64,000 bases of DNA from Cryptomeria japonica (taxonomy: Eukaryota > Streptophyta > Pinopsida > Cupressales > Cupressaceae): positions 210,349,190 to 210,413,189 of the forward strand of contig NC_081409.1 of the NCBI RefSeq assembly GCF_030272615.1, read 5' to 3'. Under the pieces are notes generated by a model. The model ran no database searches. It was not told the DNA's origin and saw nothing but the letters and a program-made list of their open reading frames with translations. How positions within the stretch are numbered: the first letter of the stretch is position 1; each line of letters opens with the position of its first letter. The translations under genes and the position numbers were made by a program. Of the stretch, positions 13,726-26,200 are shown in pieces.

Positions 13726-14209
13726 AATTTGACTTTTTGAACTCTCTATCAGGATAATTTTCATGGAATATAACATTTAAGTATAAGAAAGAAGAAAGAT
13801 AGAAGGAAAACTTATACTTTAAGTTATATTCCATATATACTTTCAGGATGTTTGAGAGTGGTTTCAGACCTCCAGGAGTTATATTGCAAAATCTAGTTTT
13901 TTGAGGTTTTTCAGTTTCCAAACTTAGTCAAATTCAGGATCAGGACATTCCAGACTTAGCCAAATTTCAGGATCAGGACTTTCAGACTTAGCCAAATTTC
14001 AGGATCAGGACTTTCAGACTTAGCCAAATTTCAGGATCAAGACCTCACTCAAGCCGGACTTGCTTATCCATGTGATCCCCTGGGCGACACTCAAAATGCA
14101 AAGGCTAACTAACAAAACCCTAAAAGACCAAAAAACAAACCCTAAAAAGCAAAAAAACAAGGGTCCCCATTTGCAATGGGGCGATGTGTGAAATGGTCAC
14201 AACAGGTTT

Positions 14210-15640
14210 CATGGCGTTTTCAAAAACTTAGAGCTCTTGCAATTTCGCCTTATGGCGTGAAACTTTGACGATTCTATGCCCTTTGCAGACCGCATGAACT
14301 TCACGTGATCTTTGGAGGGTCTTCCAAATTCTAACTTCACGATTTTGGCATGGTGCGATTTACCCTTTAACTTTGGAGTTTTCGAGTGCTTTGAAAACTT
14401 CTTTTAACTTTTGCATTTACCCCCTTCAAAGTGGGATTTTCGGCACTTTCGGAGGTTTGAAAACTTCGGCGTTTCCACGCACTCTGCCAACTTCGGCACT
14501 TTTGGATGTTTTGCCAACCTTTTAACCTTTCGCGTTTTCACTTTAAAGTGCGAACTTCGACACTTTGGGGGCTTTTGAAAACTTTATTTTAACACTCCTC
14601 CCTCCCTATGCGAATTTCAGGTTTTGGAGGTATTTTTCAAACTTCGGCGATTTTAGGCGTTTTGCCAACTTTTGAAAATTTCGCTTTATATTTCTCCCTC
14701 CTTACGCGATTTTCGGGCTTTAGGAGGAGTTTGAAAACTTTTATATGCATCACTTACTGCTTGAAATGCAGATTTCGGAGATTTGAGGGTGTTTTTAAAA
14801 CTTTTAACTTTTCGTACTATCCCTTTTGGAATGCAAATTTCGGAGTTTGGTGGGCCTTTGCCAATTTCGGCATTTCAGGGGGTTCTGCAAACTTTTATCC
14901 TTTTCGCACTTCATCTAAAAGTACAATTTTCGGCAATTGCAAATCTTTTTTCAAACTTTAACTTTCTACGTATTTTTCCTTTCTAAATCGCGAACTTCGG
15001 CACTTGGGTGGGTTTTGCCAACTTCGGCAATTTTAGGCGTTTGCCAACTTTCAAACTTTTCGCACTTTCACTTGAAAGTGAAAACTTCGGCACTTTGGTG
15101 GCTTTAGAAAACTCTTTTTACCTTTTATATTTGCCCTCCAAAATGCGAATTTCGGCCTTTTGAGTGGTTTTGCCAATTTCAGCACTTTGGGGCACTTTGC
15201 AAGGTTTTCACCCTTTTACCTTCCAACTAGCAAAAATCGCCATTTTCATCCATCTTGCAAACTCTCAAAACATCATGTAATTCTCTCCTTAGTGCAAATT
15301 TCAAGATTCGGAGGAGGTTTTGAAAATTTACAATTTTGCACCCTCTTATCTCTCCTTTATCTTCTTCCGAAAATCGGTGTCTTTGGGTCCTCATGCGACC
15401 TTCAGACGCTTTTTCCTTTACTTGGCGGACTTCGCCAGTTTCTGTCATCCTACACCTATCCCAGGTGTTTTTACAAGCTTAGACGATCTCTTGGAATTCC
15501 TGCCTGAAGGCTCAACTGATCTCACAGATTCACAAGTTCCTTTGATCATAACATCATCGTCCACGGACCAATTACGGGCTCGCTCAGAAGGACGCGAGAC
15601 ACTCTACGCGGAACTCAACAGGACGAAGGCGAGAAGGCCC
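14210..15640 (-). repeat. Repeat-rich leader of A1
   Basis: This is the leader between the 5' end of A1 and its ORF, interrupted by C. It is made of diverged units with TTCGGCACTTT, GGNGTTTTGCCAACTT and similar words about 60-110 bp apart on the plus strand. It corresponds to the 63-bp array of A3 and the array of A2. The short ORFs here are chance. Confidence 0.6.
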
Positions 15641-15695
15641 AAAAAAAAGGAAAGGGGAGCCTGTCGGCGACAGGGAGCATGTGCAACGCACAACA

Positions 15696-16136
15696 CAGGT
15701 ATTTTCAGAGGCAAAAGAATACAAGTGAAACGGTCTTGTATAATCAGGACTGACCAAAACAGGAGCATCAGCGATGGCAGACTTGATCTCTTCAAACGCT
15801 TTCTTTGCTTCTGTCATCCATTCCATCTTGGCATCTTTCTTACTGCATGGGAGGTTTGTCTTTGATATAGCTTCAACTCTTTCTGGACGCTTGTCTTTGA
15901 TATAGCTTCAACTCTTTCTGGATCAATAGAAATTCCTCTCTCTGAGATAACATGTCCTAACAATTTACCTTTTGTAATCCCGAATATGCATTTCTTGGGA
16001 TTAAGAGATATCACGTATTTTCTGCATCTTTGAAATACCTTTCTCAAATCTTCAATGTGATCTTCTCTTTTTCTTGAGAAAACTATAATGTCATCCATGT
16101 AAATAATGATGCATTCTCCAATTAAATCTTGAAATG
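15696..16136 (-). pseudogene. gypsy1 RT (YMDD) to RNase H start
   Basis: The minus strand from 16136 reads FQDLIGECIIIYMDDIIVFS (reverse transcriptase catalytic motif), then LGHVISERGISIDPERVEAI. A partly duplicated and frameshifted stretch near 15850-15920 follows, then MEWMTEAKKAFEEIKSA and the RNase H start ending ASENT at 15696. It lies between B1 on its 5' side and A1 on its 3' side. The TATAGCTTCAACTCTTTCTGGA word occurs twice around 15868-15922, a small tandem duplication. Confidence 0.9.
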
Positions 16137-18125
16137 TGTTGTCCTCATTTTTGTTTTCAAAAATGAAGGACCAATACATAAATTTTTTGTGAAAAAATGG
16201 AAATTTTACTCTATGGCATGCTTCCCGAGGCATAATTTCGACTAATCCTTGGACTGGCTTAATCTTCAGTCCATCCTCAAACTACGTTTCGAATTTCGTT
16301 GCATTCTGGATTCGTTTGCTATGTCTTTCCTTCTATTTCAGGTTTTTTCTCCCTCGATGCAAGTGGAGAATTTTCCTTGAACTGCAAGTTTTAATGATTT
16401 CCATTGTTTTGGTCTTTGTAGGGAAATTTTTGGCTAATTACAAGCGCACTTTATTGAAAAATAAAAAACTTGTAATTTGCTTTTTATTTCCCCCTTGATG
16501 CTTTTTGGCTTTTTCAGTTAAAATAGGGATTTTTTGGTTAAGTTACAAGTAAACTTGTAATTCTTTTCTAAAACCCCTACTTTAATGGTTTTTGCTTGTA
16601 ATAGGGATTTTAAACCCCTATTACATGTGTGCAAGTGAATTATAACTTGTAGGGGTTTTATTTTCCCTCTACAAATGATTTTAAACTTGCACATCTCTCT
16701 CCAAAACCCGATTTTGCCTAGGAGTGAGAAAAGTGACATTTAAAACTTCCTATTTTGCCCAAAAAACCCAATTTTCTCTATAAAGTGCATTTTTGAGGAT
16801 TTTAAACATGTAATTGCATTTTAAAAACCCGATTTTTGCCTTCTTGATGAAAAAGTGCAATTTTAAACTTGTTATTGCATCCCAAAAACACGATTTTCTC
16901 CAATTCATGCTATTTTGAACTTGTCATTCTCTCCAAAAACCCGATCAGCAAGGAAAAATGTTTTTTTTGGATTTTAAGCAAGTTTTTGTGGAAAAATTTT
17001 TGGAGGTAGAAGGCATTTAGGATTCCTTCCTATTCTCATGCATTTGTAGACATCTTTCACGCCATTTGGAGGTTAAGATTGTTAGTTTCTTGGTTTATAA
17101 CAGCAAACACGTTTTTGGTAAAAACCACGTTTTTCTCCTTCAAAGATGCCACGAATCAGCAATCTCCTAAATCGTTTTGGCTTGGTATGCTAAGGCGTTG
17201 AGGTTAGAAAGAGTTTTTGCCACTTTCCACACCATTTCCCTTGCATTTGACACCACGTTTTTATGCAAATAGCGTTTTTATAAAACGTGGCTAGGGTTTA
17301 GCATTGTGGATTGTCTCTATTTAATGGATTGTCTTCTTCATTCCAAGATTGTTGTATATTTTGGAGAGGCTTTTTCAATTTGAAACAAGGTATGCTTTCT
17401 TTTCTTTTCTTGTTTTCTTAGTTTTCCTTTCTAGTTGTAAATTTGTAAATATGTTGTTCTTGCCCCAAAAATTGGTTTTGTGAGAGAGATTTTCCTCCTT
17501 GATATGCAATTTTTGAATTGCATTGATCTTCCCCATTTTCCCTGTTTACTTGTATTCAGGATTTTAAATACCGATTACAAGTAGGCTGGAAATCTTTGTT
17601 CTTCCTTTACAGTTAAAGAATTTAACCATCTTGGTTAAAATTCCAAGTTGAAAAGATGTGAAATACCCTTCTTTTCAAAATCGGGTTTTAGGAACCGGAT
17701 TACATGTTGAAAAGCTCTTCCCATTTTCATGAAAATGACATTTCCGGATTTTCCCAATTTTATCCATTCATGTCATCCATATCCGTACTTTCCATTATCG
17801 TCATTTTCCGCAAGTCTAATTCTCATTTTCCATCCATTTCTCCATTTGCAAATTTACAAGTGTACTTGCATTCAGGTTTTAAAAATCCGATTGCATGTAT
17901 GCCCTTTCCAACTTGTATACTTGCGAAAATTTCCCCAAGATCCGAAATTGGTCAAAGTCAAGATTCCCCCATTTCCATTTATTTCCCCTCTTTCTCTCAC
18001 AAAGTTGTGAAGTTCAAGAGTCGAAGTTTTTCCCATTTGAAGAAGGAAAAATGTTATTTGCAGTTGAATATGATGTTGCCTTAATGCTTTTAAGTCTTCA
18101 TCACAGTATTCCAGGTTGTCCATCA

Positions 18126-21100
18126 ATGTCAGATTTGTCGTCATTACCAATTCCAAAAAAGATGAAATACAAATATGACAAGTACCAAAACGAAGTTGCA
18201 CCTTCCATAGTTTCCTCTCCTTTGTATTGTATCAGAGATACAGAGATAGGACATATGGACATGTCAAAATTTGTCAAGAGGGTTGAGGATCCACAAGATA
18301 GCAATATGCAGCGGCTGTTGGACAGCCATATCCATCACGCATCTTCTTTCCCAGTGGCTGCCCTAGAACTTGAATTTATTCTCACTTGCGCCCATCACTT
18401 TGACAAAGAAACAAGAATCATTAAAAATGATGATGGCAAAGCAATAATCCGCCTTGATGCAGACATAATTGAGAAGGTCTTCAGAATACCTCCCGCACCT
18501 GTTTACATGGAAATCTCCAAAGAGAGTGCAGCTGAGTATTATGTGAAAAGGGAAAAAGACTGTAAACGACATATCAACAGATGGATCCATGAGCCACGAG
18601 CTGCCTTCTCAAGGAGGGCTAAGTTGTACCGCTGTGACTTCAAATGGGAAATAGGAGACATCGTAACCCTCCTCAACGGGATAATGGGCCTTGAACATTC
18701 TAATGTTTTTGAGCCCTGGATGTACCAGTTCATCATGTTTATAAGGCAGTCCCATCATATATCATGGGGAGAAGTCATCAACGATGCTTTGTGTGAACAA
18801 CTTTCAGCAGTCTCTTCCACCATGACTTTCTACATGAACTCATATTTGGTGGTACTTGGCAGCATCGCTTAGACATTTTTCAGGTCTTTCTACCAAGGGT
18901 GATCGCTCACTTATACCAGTATGGGAATATTATGATCAGTTACCTTTGAGACCTAGCAGATTACATTTCAGAAGAGTCCAAGATACATTCTTCGGTTACT
19001 TCATGTGTCAGTTTGATAGAACTCTGAAGAACAAAAGGGTATCAGATGAGGCATGGAAAAGGGTGAGTGAGTATGGATGCTTGTTTCTATAGTTCCCGAC
19101 CTTCACCTGTATGAGAATCGGATGCTATAGTAGGCAACCATACATGCTTCCTAGATACCCAACTGATAAAATCATTCTTATGGAGTTGGGAAGACAAATC
19201 ATAGCTATCCACACTCATCAATCTGCCAGACATAAGGTTGGAATGGAGATCTCTACAACAAACCCATTAAAAATTGGCTGCTATTCTCTTGTCACATTCG
19301 TTAAAGCCAAGGCCATGGAGACCGAAATGCTGGAAATTAAGCTCAAAAGGTTTAAGTCCAGAGCTGATTTTGATTACTGGGGTATGAAGGAGAAGATCAA
19401 AAAATCCTTCGTGCACGTGCATCGCATTGAGGATATCTGGGTAGATCTTCGTACACAGATAGAGGTTCTGAAGATGGATTACTGCAGGCTCACTATTGAG
19501 CAAGTTGTTGATTTAAACTTGGTGGATATTCCACAAGGGATGATTGACGATGGGCACGTACTTGATCCTGAATATATTTCATGAAGGGTTGAGGAAGCTC
19601 CACTTCCTTTAATCCAATGGTCACACAAGGAGTGCATATCCATTCTTGAGAGATTTCAGCCTATCTTGGCTAACACCAATGCTTGGCTGAAAAGTAATGC
19701 TGTTAGACTCATAAAAATCAAGATTGGAAAAGAAGATGATTCTACGGGGCCTCTTGGACGTAAGTTTGAGATTCAGGTTGACAACAAGGAAGGCGCATCA
19801 TCTTCAGGCACAAAGATCAAATTGCGAGTTAGTTGGGCAATAGTGCTTCCTCCTAAGGAGATGACAGTTCATGGGAAGGAAAAGTCACAGTTTCATGCTC
19901 AGATGATCGATCTGAAAAATCCAGAAGAAGGGCAGCAATCTGATGATGCTCCCAAGTCTCCAGCATCGGACTTGCCTCATGAGATTATTCCCCCAGTTTC
20001 CATTGAGACGCCCCTTTCTCCTCCTGACTTGCTTGTGGATGAATCTCCTCGGAATGCCATTCCTATTTTGGCATACAAACCACGTCCTGATCATCAACAA
20101 GAGAATGTGCAGGAAGCTCCTGAAGATACTCCTACTTATATCCAGCTGTCAAAAATTGATACCTCCACTTCTGGTTTTGAAGAATTCATGAGGCAATCTT
20201 CATGCCCATTGGTTACTGAACAAACCGTGGTCGCCATCCAAACAAATATTCCTTCCAGGATGACCACGATTATTCAAACAGAAACTGCTTCTCCTTTGCC
20301 TACAGCTGCTACTAAATGATAGTTGAAGGCTTTACCTCCATGGCTTAGTTCTTTTACTCCAAAAAGGAAGAAGCAAGAAATCTCACCTAATGCCTTTGAT
20401 TATCAGCAACTAAAACAGTCTAGATCCAAGGTTGCTAAAAAGTCCAAGACTATCTCCAGAGTAACTGTTGACAGCAACAAGATGAAGGTAGCTGAAATTG
20501 TTCAACCCATTGCAGATAAGCCACTTGAAGAGATGGCAGCTGCTGATTACAAAGTTACAAGGATAGAATTGGGTAAGCAAACGCATGAGGTGATTAAACA
20601 TGACGCTCAGTTTTCTGTAGCTTCATTGGTACAGCGGTATTATGAACTTCTAGCAAAGAAAAACAAGCTAGAAGAGGAAAACCGACAACTTATGGCAGTT
20701 GTTCATAAAATCACAAACCCAGTTGCTGAAGGGAGTAACGCCATAGGTTCTTCCGGTTCCCAAGAATCAATTCGTGGAGTGGAAAAGGCTACTCAAAAGT
20801 TACAAGCATTGGATTCCTGGGTTGATCAGCTTCATGATCTATGTGCACAAGTGATGAAAGACATTTTTCAGATGATGTCGAAGTTGGAAACCGTTCAAGA
20901 GAAACTAGATTAGACTTCCGATACTTTCAAAAAGAATCTGGAAAGTGTTGAAGATAGTTTGACAATCTGGCGTACCATGCCCCAACAACAGTTGAGTGTT
21001 CTACAGGAGCATGCCATCATCTCTTCGAGGGTCATGTACTTGAAATTTGAAGAGCTTCTGGAAAATAAGGCCCTTGTTCTTAAATCCCTCATTGAGGAGA

Positions 21101-21481
21101 TTGGTGATACAATGAGATTATGGGGTCAAGTTTTCTGAGATATTGTCTCTTATTGTGAAAAGGCTCTTGCAACATATTAAGTCAGGATGGAGAGTTGATT
21201 CCAGAAGAAGAAGTTCTTGCTGATTTACAGATGAGGATTCATAATGAATGGAGGAGCAACATTTCTCGACCGCTTCAATTCAAATGTTGATGAAAGACCA
21301 CATCTTTTTGCATGAAATTCAGTCCATCCTGGATAAAAACAGCTCTGCACTCCTCCAATGTCATGATACTATCGTGAAGACCATGGTTGTTGCCAAAAAC
21401 ACCCATGAACCGGATCCCGAGGAACTACAAATGATCATCCAAAAGTTTGAAAGATTCGTGTCTTCACGTGCTACAGCTTAA
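18126..21481 (+). pseudogene. B1 copy of the family B long ORF (about 1,118 codons, broken)
   Basis: The start ATG at 18126 matches the B3 start. The N-terminus SLPIPKKMKYKYDKYQ aligns with B3. A one-base frame change near 18850 (in the SYLV motif) is followed by stops at 19090 (CAG to TAG against B3), 19582 (Arg codon to TGA), 20317 (Trp codon to TGA) and 20911 (Gln codon to TAG), and frame changes near 21130-21250. The last frame ends FVSSRATA at 21481. Content: N-terminal domain shared with family A, a Pro/Ser-rich middle, a basic patch, then a coiled coil (KKNKLEEENRQL). It is not an RT, integrase, transposase or known Gag. It is too broken to make the protein but confirms the B3 gene model. 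Confidence 0.85.
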
Positions 21482-21770
21482 GTGTTTTTCAACACTTAGT
21501 TGTATTTTTCCACATTTGTAATCTTTAGTTGTAGTTTTTCTTTTGACAAGTTACATGTAAAAGTCTTTTTGTCAAATGCAAGTTAACTCATTACTTGCAC
21601 TTTTGTAATTACATGTAAAGCAACTACAAGTTGTGTTCAATTAGGACTGTAGTTGGAATAAGTCTTAGTTAGTTATTGAAGTCTTAGTTAGTTATTGAAT
21701 AAGTCTTGGTGGTTGAGAGAATCTCTCAAGTTAGTTAGGATCCCCCCACCTTTTTCTCAAGGCTCCTCTT

Positions 21771-21780
21771 CTATAAATAC
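21771..21780 (+). promoter_or_regulatory. TATA box of B1
   Basis: CTATAAATACTTGAGGGG lies after the ORF and 816 bp before the element end. B3 keeps the same box. This position suits a U3/R boundary, not the ORF's own promoter. Confidence 0.6.
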
Positions 21781-21850
21781 TTGAGGGGTCTATTGTAATT
21801 TTTATCTTTTTGAAAGCAAGCAAAAACTCTATCAAATTTACAGCAAAAAA

Positions 21851-22321
21851 GTCTTTGAGCTTTCATGTGTGAATTCAAGAATTGAAAGGAATAAAAGGAA
21901 ATTGCTCAAGCTTTGAGTCTTTGTGCTACATACTTGAGTTAGTGTTCTATATTATCTTTCTTGCAAGTGTTTCTTAAAGAGCTTAATCACATCTGATTTG
22001 CAGTCTTTGTGCTACAAGTAGTTGCGGTTAATATAGATTAAAATAAATATTTTGTTGAGAGAAGCTGTAAGTCTTTGTGCTTTCACTTGTTCTTAGGAAA
22101 ATTTAGGAGTAGATTTTGTGAGAAATAGTTGTGAGTCTTTGAGCCTATACTACTTCCCATTGTTTAAGTAGAAAAGAATAAGATATTCCAGTCTTTGAGC
22201 TGTTATAATTTGTTCTTTATAGCATTAGTATAGAAAAAGGTAGATAGTACTTCACATAATCAGGTCTTTGAGCTTGATATTGTTGTCCTGTCCCGAAAAA
22301 AGTGACAGAAGTCTTTGCGCT
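21851..22321 (+). repeat. Eight spaced copies of GTCTTTG[AT]GCT in B1
   Basis: Copies begin at 21851, 21917, 22003, 22071, 22135, 22191, 22264 and 22311 (the last GTCTTTGCGCT). Spacing is 47-86 bp and the sequence between is unrelated. The set lies between the TATA box and the 3' end, that is, inside the predicted transcript leader (R-U5). B3 has eight matching places. Confidence 0.85.
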
Positions 22322-22587
22322 TTCAGGAAACTTCATTTCCTTTCTCTCATTTCATTTTGAAAGTGGTTACTGTTGTTTATATCAAATCGCTATCCTTTTT
22401 TGTGAAGAGAAAAGGATATTGTCTTTCTTGAAAGAAGAAGAAAGATTACTATCCCATCCTATTTTATTTTCAAAGTTGTAGTTCGATAGCGAGAGTCTTC
22501 CCTTAATTAGGAGAGTTTTACTCACACGCTGTGGTTGAAACCACAATTTTGTATATTTCCCCAAGTGTACAAAATTTTCAACCAACA

Positions 22588-22638
22588 AAATGCAATATCC
22601 ATAGCTCTCTGGAACATGGCTCCGGCATTGATTAAGCC
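22588..22638 (-). pseudogene. 51-bp scrap of gypsy1 RT between B1 and gypsy2
   Basis: The minus strand reads INAGAMFQRAMDIAF, the RT stretch expected between MPFG (at about 30190) and FQDLIGE (16136). Its ends carry the second copies of the AAATG and AAGCC duplications. Confidence 0.9.
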
Positions 22639-23124
22639 TGTAATGTCCCCAAATCCGCAATCTAAAAAAAACATATAAACGATAAATTTCAACAATTGAT
22701 TTTGGTATGAATAATTTACCTAGAGTGTAATTAGCCAATTCACTTAAGGTCACTTGTTATCAATAAGTCAATTCCCATTTTTAGTTCCTAATGAGATCAA
22801 GAGGTTTAGCTGCAATAGGATGCCCGTAGCGCTTATCAGGCCCAAGGGCGGTACACTCCCCCTTGGCCCAACCGTCGGCAAACCTTTAGTCATTCGCAGT
22901 GGGTGGCCTACCTGACAAAGGCCTAGTTCCTGCTATCCTTATTACTCTATTCTTCATTAATCTCATTAGGTTTGGATATGCAAATTGCCTCATTCATTAA
23001 CATGGTAATATCTTAATTCATTCCTACTAGTCCTTAATTGAATAATGTTGTTTATTCCTCAAATTGTAGATGTAATCTATTTATTAGTTAATTTGGTCCA
23101 TGGAAATTTATTCACATTGTATAC

Positions 23125-23201
<77 letters not shown>

Positions 23202-26200
23202 AATATATATATATGTTAATATATTATATTGATTTTCATTATATTAATCTCTATACCATTGTATTCTAGCCATATCTATGTATATGCTATGAAATGAATA
23301 AAATAAACTACATACATTTATGTATTGATGGTTTTAATGAACATCTACTCTTAGGTTTGTAACCCTACTGATTTACAAATAAACTTACTGCAGAAGTAAT
23401 ATTGGTGGATGAGTGACTTACCTGTGTACTTCCCACTTTTGATTTTGTCTTCACCCGATCCTATCCCTGGCGCATTCCCCCTTCTTCCGCCTCACGTCAT
23501 GCTCTAAATACCAATCGAGAGGGTTGGCGCGGACCCGACCATGGGTTGTGACTGCTGAGGGAGGGGTGAGCAGTGGTGACTATTGGAGTCACCGCTCCCT
23601 GGTTCCCCCCGTCACTCTTTTCGGCGCCTTAAACCTTACACACCGCATCATGCCTTAAACCATACGCATTGTATCACATATAATGTGATTTGCTGGGTAA
23701 AATACGCCCGTAATAATATTTAAGGTTTTTAACATTATTTTATAAGGCATTGATATATTGTAAGTATTTTGTTTTTGTATATTAATATGGTTCTATTTAA
23801 TAATATCGCATGGTGATAATATCTTATGTCATAATAATAATAATTATAATGCATTAAGTTTTATATTGTATATTTATAGTTTATATTTATTTAGTAACAC
23901 AATATCTGGTAAATGTTATGTATCAATAAATATATATTTATTTAACAATATTTTATGGTAAAGTTAATTTAAGAGTTAATAATTAAAACATGATCATTTA
24001 TATTAATATCAACAAGGAGTCATTTCCTATTTAAATAATGGGAGGTATAAATGTTATCTTTTATTAAATAATTACAAAAATGTGGGGTTATGACAGCCCT
24101 CCCCACTCAGAATTGCTTGTCCTCAAGTAATCTGGGATTAAGATGATTAATGGTCTCATCTCCCTCCCATGTGGCATCTTCCCTAGGAAGGTTCTTCCAT
24201 TTGACTAAGTACTCCGTTATGGTCCTCCTTCTTAATTCTCTTTCCCGCTTGTCAAGGATGAGCTCAGGCTCCAAAATCAACTTCCCTTCATTATCAATTG
24301 GGGGTAGCTCGGTACAAGGGGAAATGTGTAGACCCAAAACCTTTTTTAGTCGGGATACATGAAATACATTGTGTATTTTACTGTGATCTGGTAGCTCCAA
24401 TTCATAGGCCACTTCACCTATCCTTCTCAAAATTTTATAAGGACCATAGAATCGTGGTTTCAATTTCTCAACTCCATTGATTTCAATGGATGACTGCTTA
24501 TAAGGTTGGAGTCTTAAAAATACCAAGTCTCCTACTTCAAAAGATCTTTCAATTCTTTTTTTGTCTGCATACAGTTTCTGTTGATTTTGTGCTTGGTGAA
24601 GATTATCTTTAAGGGCATTCATGATATCCGTGTTTTGCTGGAGGAAATCTTTTGCACCCGGTACATGACTTTCTGAGTGGATGAGATCCTTAAAGGATGT
24701 TGCTTCATACCCATAGAGGGCTTTAAAGGGACTCATTCTAATTGACATATGATGGGTTGTGTTGTAACAATACTCTCCAAGATGAAGTCATTTTACCCAA
24801 GCATTCTGCTAACCTGAAACATAATTCCTTAGATAACCTTCTATCCATTTGTTTACGATTTCCGTTTGCCCATCGGTCTGTGGATGATAACTGGTACTTG
24901 GCGTTAACTCTATCCCCGCTAACTTGAATAGTTCTTGCCAAAATATGCTAAGAAATCGTCTATCTCTGTCACTCACAATATTCTTGGGTAAACCGTGTAG
25001 CTTGAAGATTTCCTTAAAGAAGATGTCGGCCACTTGTGATGCTCCGAAACTTGAAGGAATGGCTATAAAATGTGCATATTTCGTTAATCTGTCTACTACT
25101 ACAAAAATGCAATCTTTATTTTGTACCTTTGGGAGTCCTGTTATGAAGTCCATGGATATACTCTCCCATTTTTTATTTGGGATGGGTAGTGGTTGGAGTA
25201 ATCCTGAAGGAAAAGTGTGTTCTTCTTTATTTCTTTGACATACCATACACTCTTGGGTGTGCCTCAGTACATCTTCCTTTAGCCCCTTCCATGAAAATCT
25301 TTCTCTGATCTGCTTGTAGGTCTTATAATACCCTTGATGACCTGCTAAAGGAAGGTCATGATAAGTCCTTATAATGTCTACTTTCATATTTGATCCGGAT
25401 GGAATATAGATTCTGTTTTTGTAGAGGATGAGGTCATCAAGTACCCGGTAATTTTCATCTATTTCTTTCCCATCTAGAATGTTGCTAGAGAATTTGTCTT
25501 TGGCATATTCGGTACTTAGAGCTGCCTTCCAATCTGTAGATAGGACTGATAAAGACCCCAAGTAGGGCTTCCTTGAGAGGGCATCTACCACAACATTATA
25601 CTTCCCTTTCATATATTCTATGTCGAAATTATATGCCTGAAGTTTACTCACCCATTTCTGTTGTCTATCATTTAAATCTTTTTGATTGAGAAAGAACTTC
25701 AAGCTGTTATGATCAGTTTTAACTATAAACTTCCCACAGATCAGGTATTGTCTAAACTTCTCTAATGCATGCATAATAGCTAGCATTTCTTTATCATAAA
25801 CTGAATAGGTCCTTTCTGTGTCTCTAAGTTTCCTGCTTTCAAAAGCTATGGGATGTTTCTTTTGCATTAAGACAGCTCCGATGCCTTCTCTTGAGGCATC
25901 ACAATAAAGCTCAAAAGGTGCTGAGAAGTCCGGAATTGCTAAGACAGGGCAAGAACTCATCACCTCTTTAAGCTTTTCAAATGTCGATTGGGCTTCATCT
26001 GACCATAAAAATGCTCTCTTCTTAGTTAAATTGGTTAAGGGAGAAGTTAACTTCGAAAATCCTTTAACAAATCTTCTATAGTAACTGCATAAACCTAGGA
26101 AACCTCTGAGATGAGTGAAGGTTCGGGGCTTTGGCCAGTTTTTGATGGCTTCAATTTTTTCTTCATCCACCTTAACTCCATGGGTACTTATCTTATGACC

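Larger units (their letters stand above)
10279..14204 (-). mobile_element. Element C: 3.9-kb non-coding giant LTR-like unit inside A1
   Basis: It starts TGTTGTGACC (minus strand, 14204) and ends CGTGAACA at 10279, with a perfect 5-bp duplication GGTTT at 10274-10278 and 14205-14209. The 5' end has the CCCATTGCAAATGGGG hairpin; the middle has a regular 165-bp palindrome array; a TATATAAG box lies 899 bp before the 3' end. The last 200-250 bp resemble the 3' ends of A1 and A3, including the GTAAGTCCCCTTGTG block and a TCTCTTGA stretch. No long ORF is present, so it could be a non-autonomous relative of family A. It sits in the leader of A1 and is younger than A1. Confidence 0.8.
4665..15695 (-). 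mobile_element. A1: giant LTR-like element of family A, carrying nested element C
   Basis: The plus-strand left end is TGTTGACGTG at 4665 and the right end is GCACAACA at 15695. On the minus strand it therefore starts TGTTGTGCGTTGC and ends ACGTCAACA. The gypsy1 target is CACAG: a copy sits at 4660-4664, and the right junction reads ACAACACAGG, which fits CACAG if one CA was lost by slippage. After removing C (3,926 bp plus 5) the length is about 7.1 kb, against 6,685 bp for A3. On its own strand the order is subterminal hairpin, repeat-rich leader, long ORF (pseudogene), TATA-like box 845 bp from the 3' end, and a GTAAGT block 210 bp from the end. I find no LTR pair, PBS or PPT. The likeliest reading is one giant solo LTR. 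Confidence 0.75.
16137..22587 (+). mobile_element. B1: giant LTR-like element of family B (6,451 bp)
   Basis: It starts TGTTGTCCTC at 16137 and ends CAACCAACA at 22587, flanked by a perfect AAATG duplication (16132-16136 and 22588-22592) in the gypsy1 RT. The first 40 bases form a hairpin (TCATTTTTG...CAAAAATGA). Order: leader with A/T-rich palindromic words (16.1-18.1 kb), long ORF (18126-21481), spacer, TATA box at 21771, a region with eight copies of a GTCTTTG motif, and the 3' end. The 5' and 3' kilobases do not resemble each other, so there is no LTR pair. Outward TATA placement 816 bp from the end fits one giant LTR. B3 is 6,471 bp once A3 is removed, almost the same length. Confidence 0.85.
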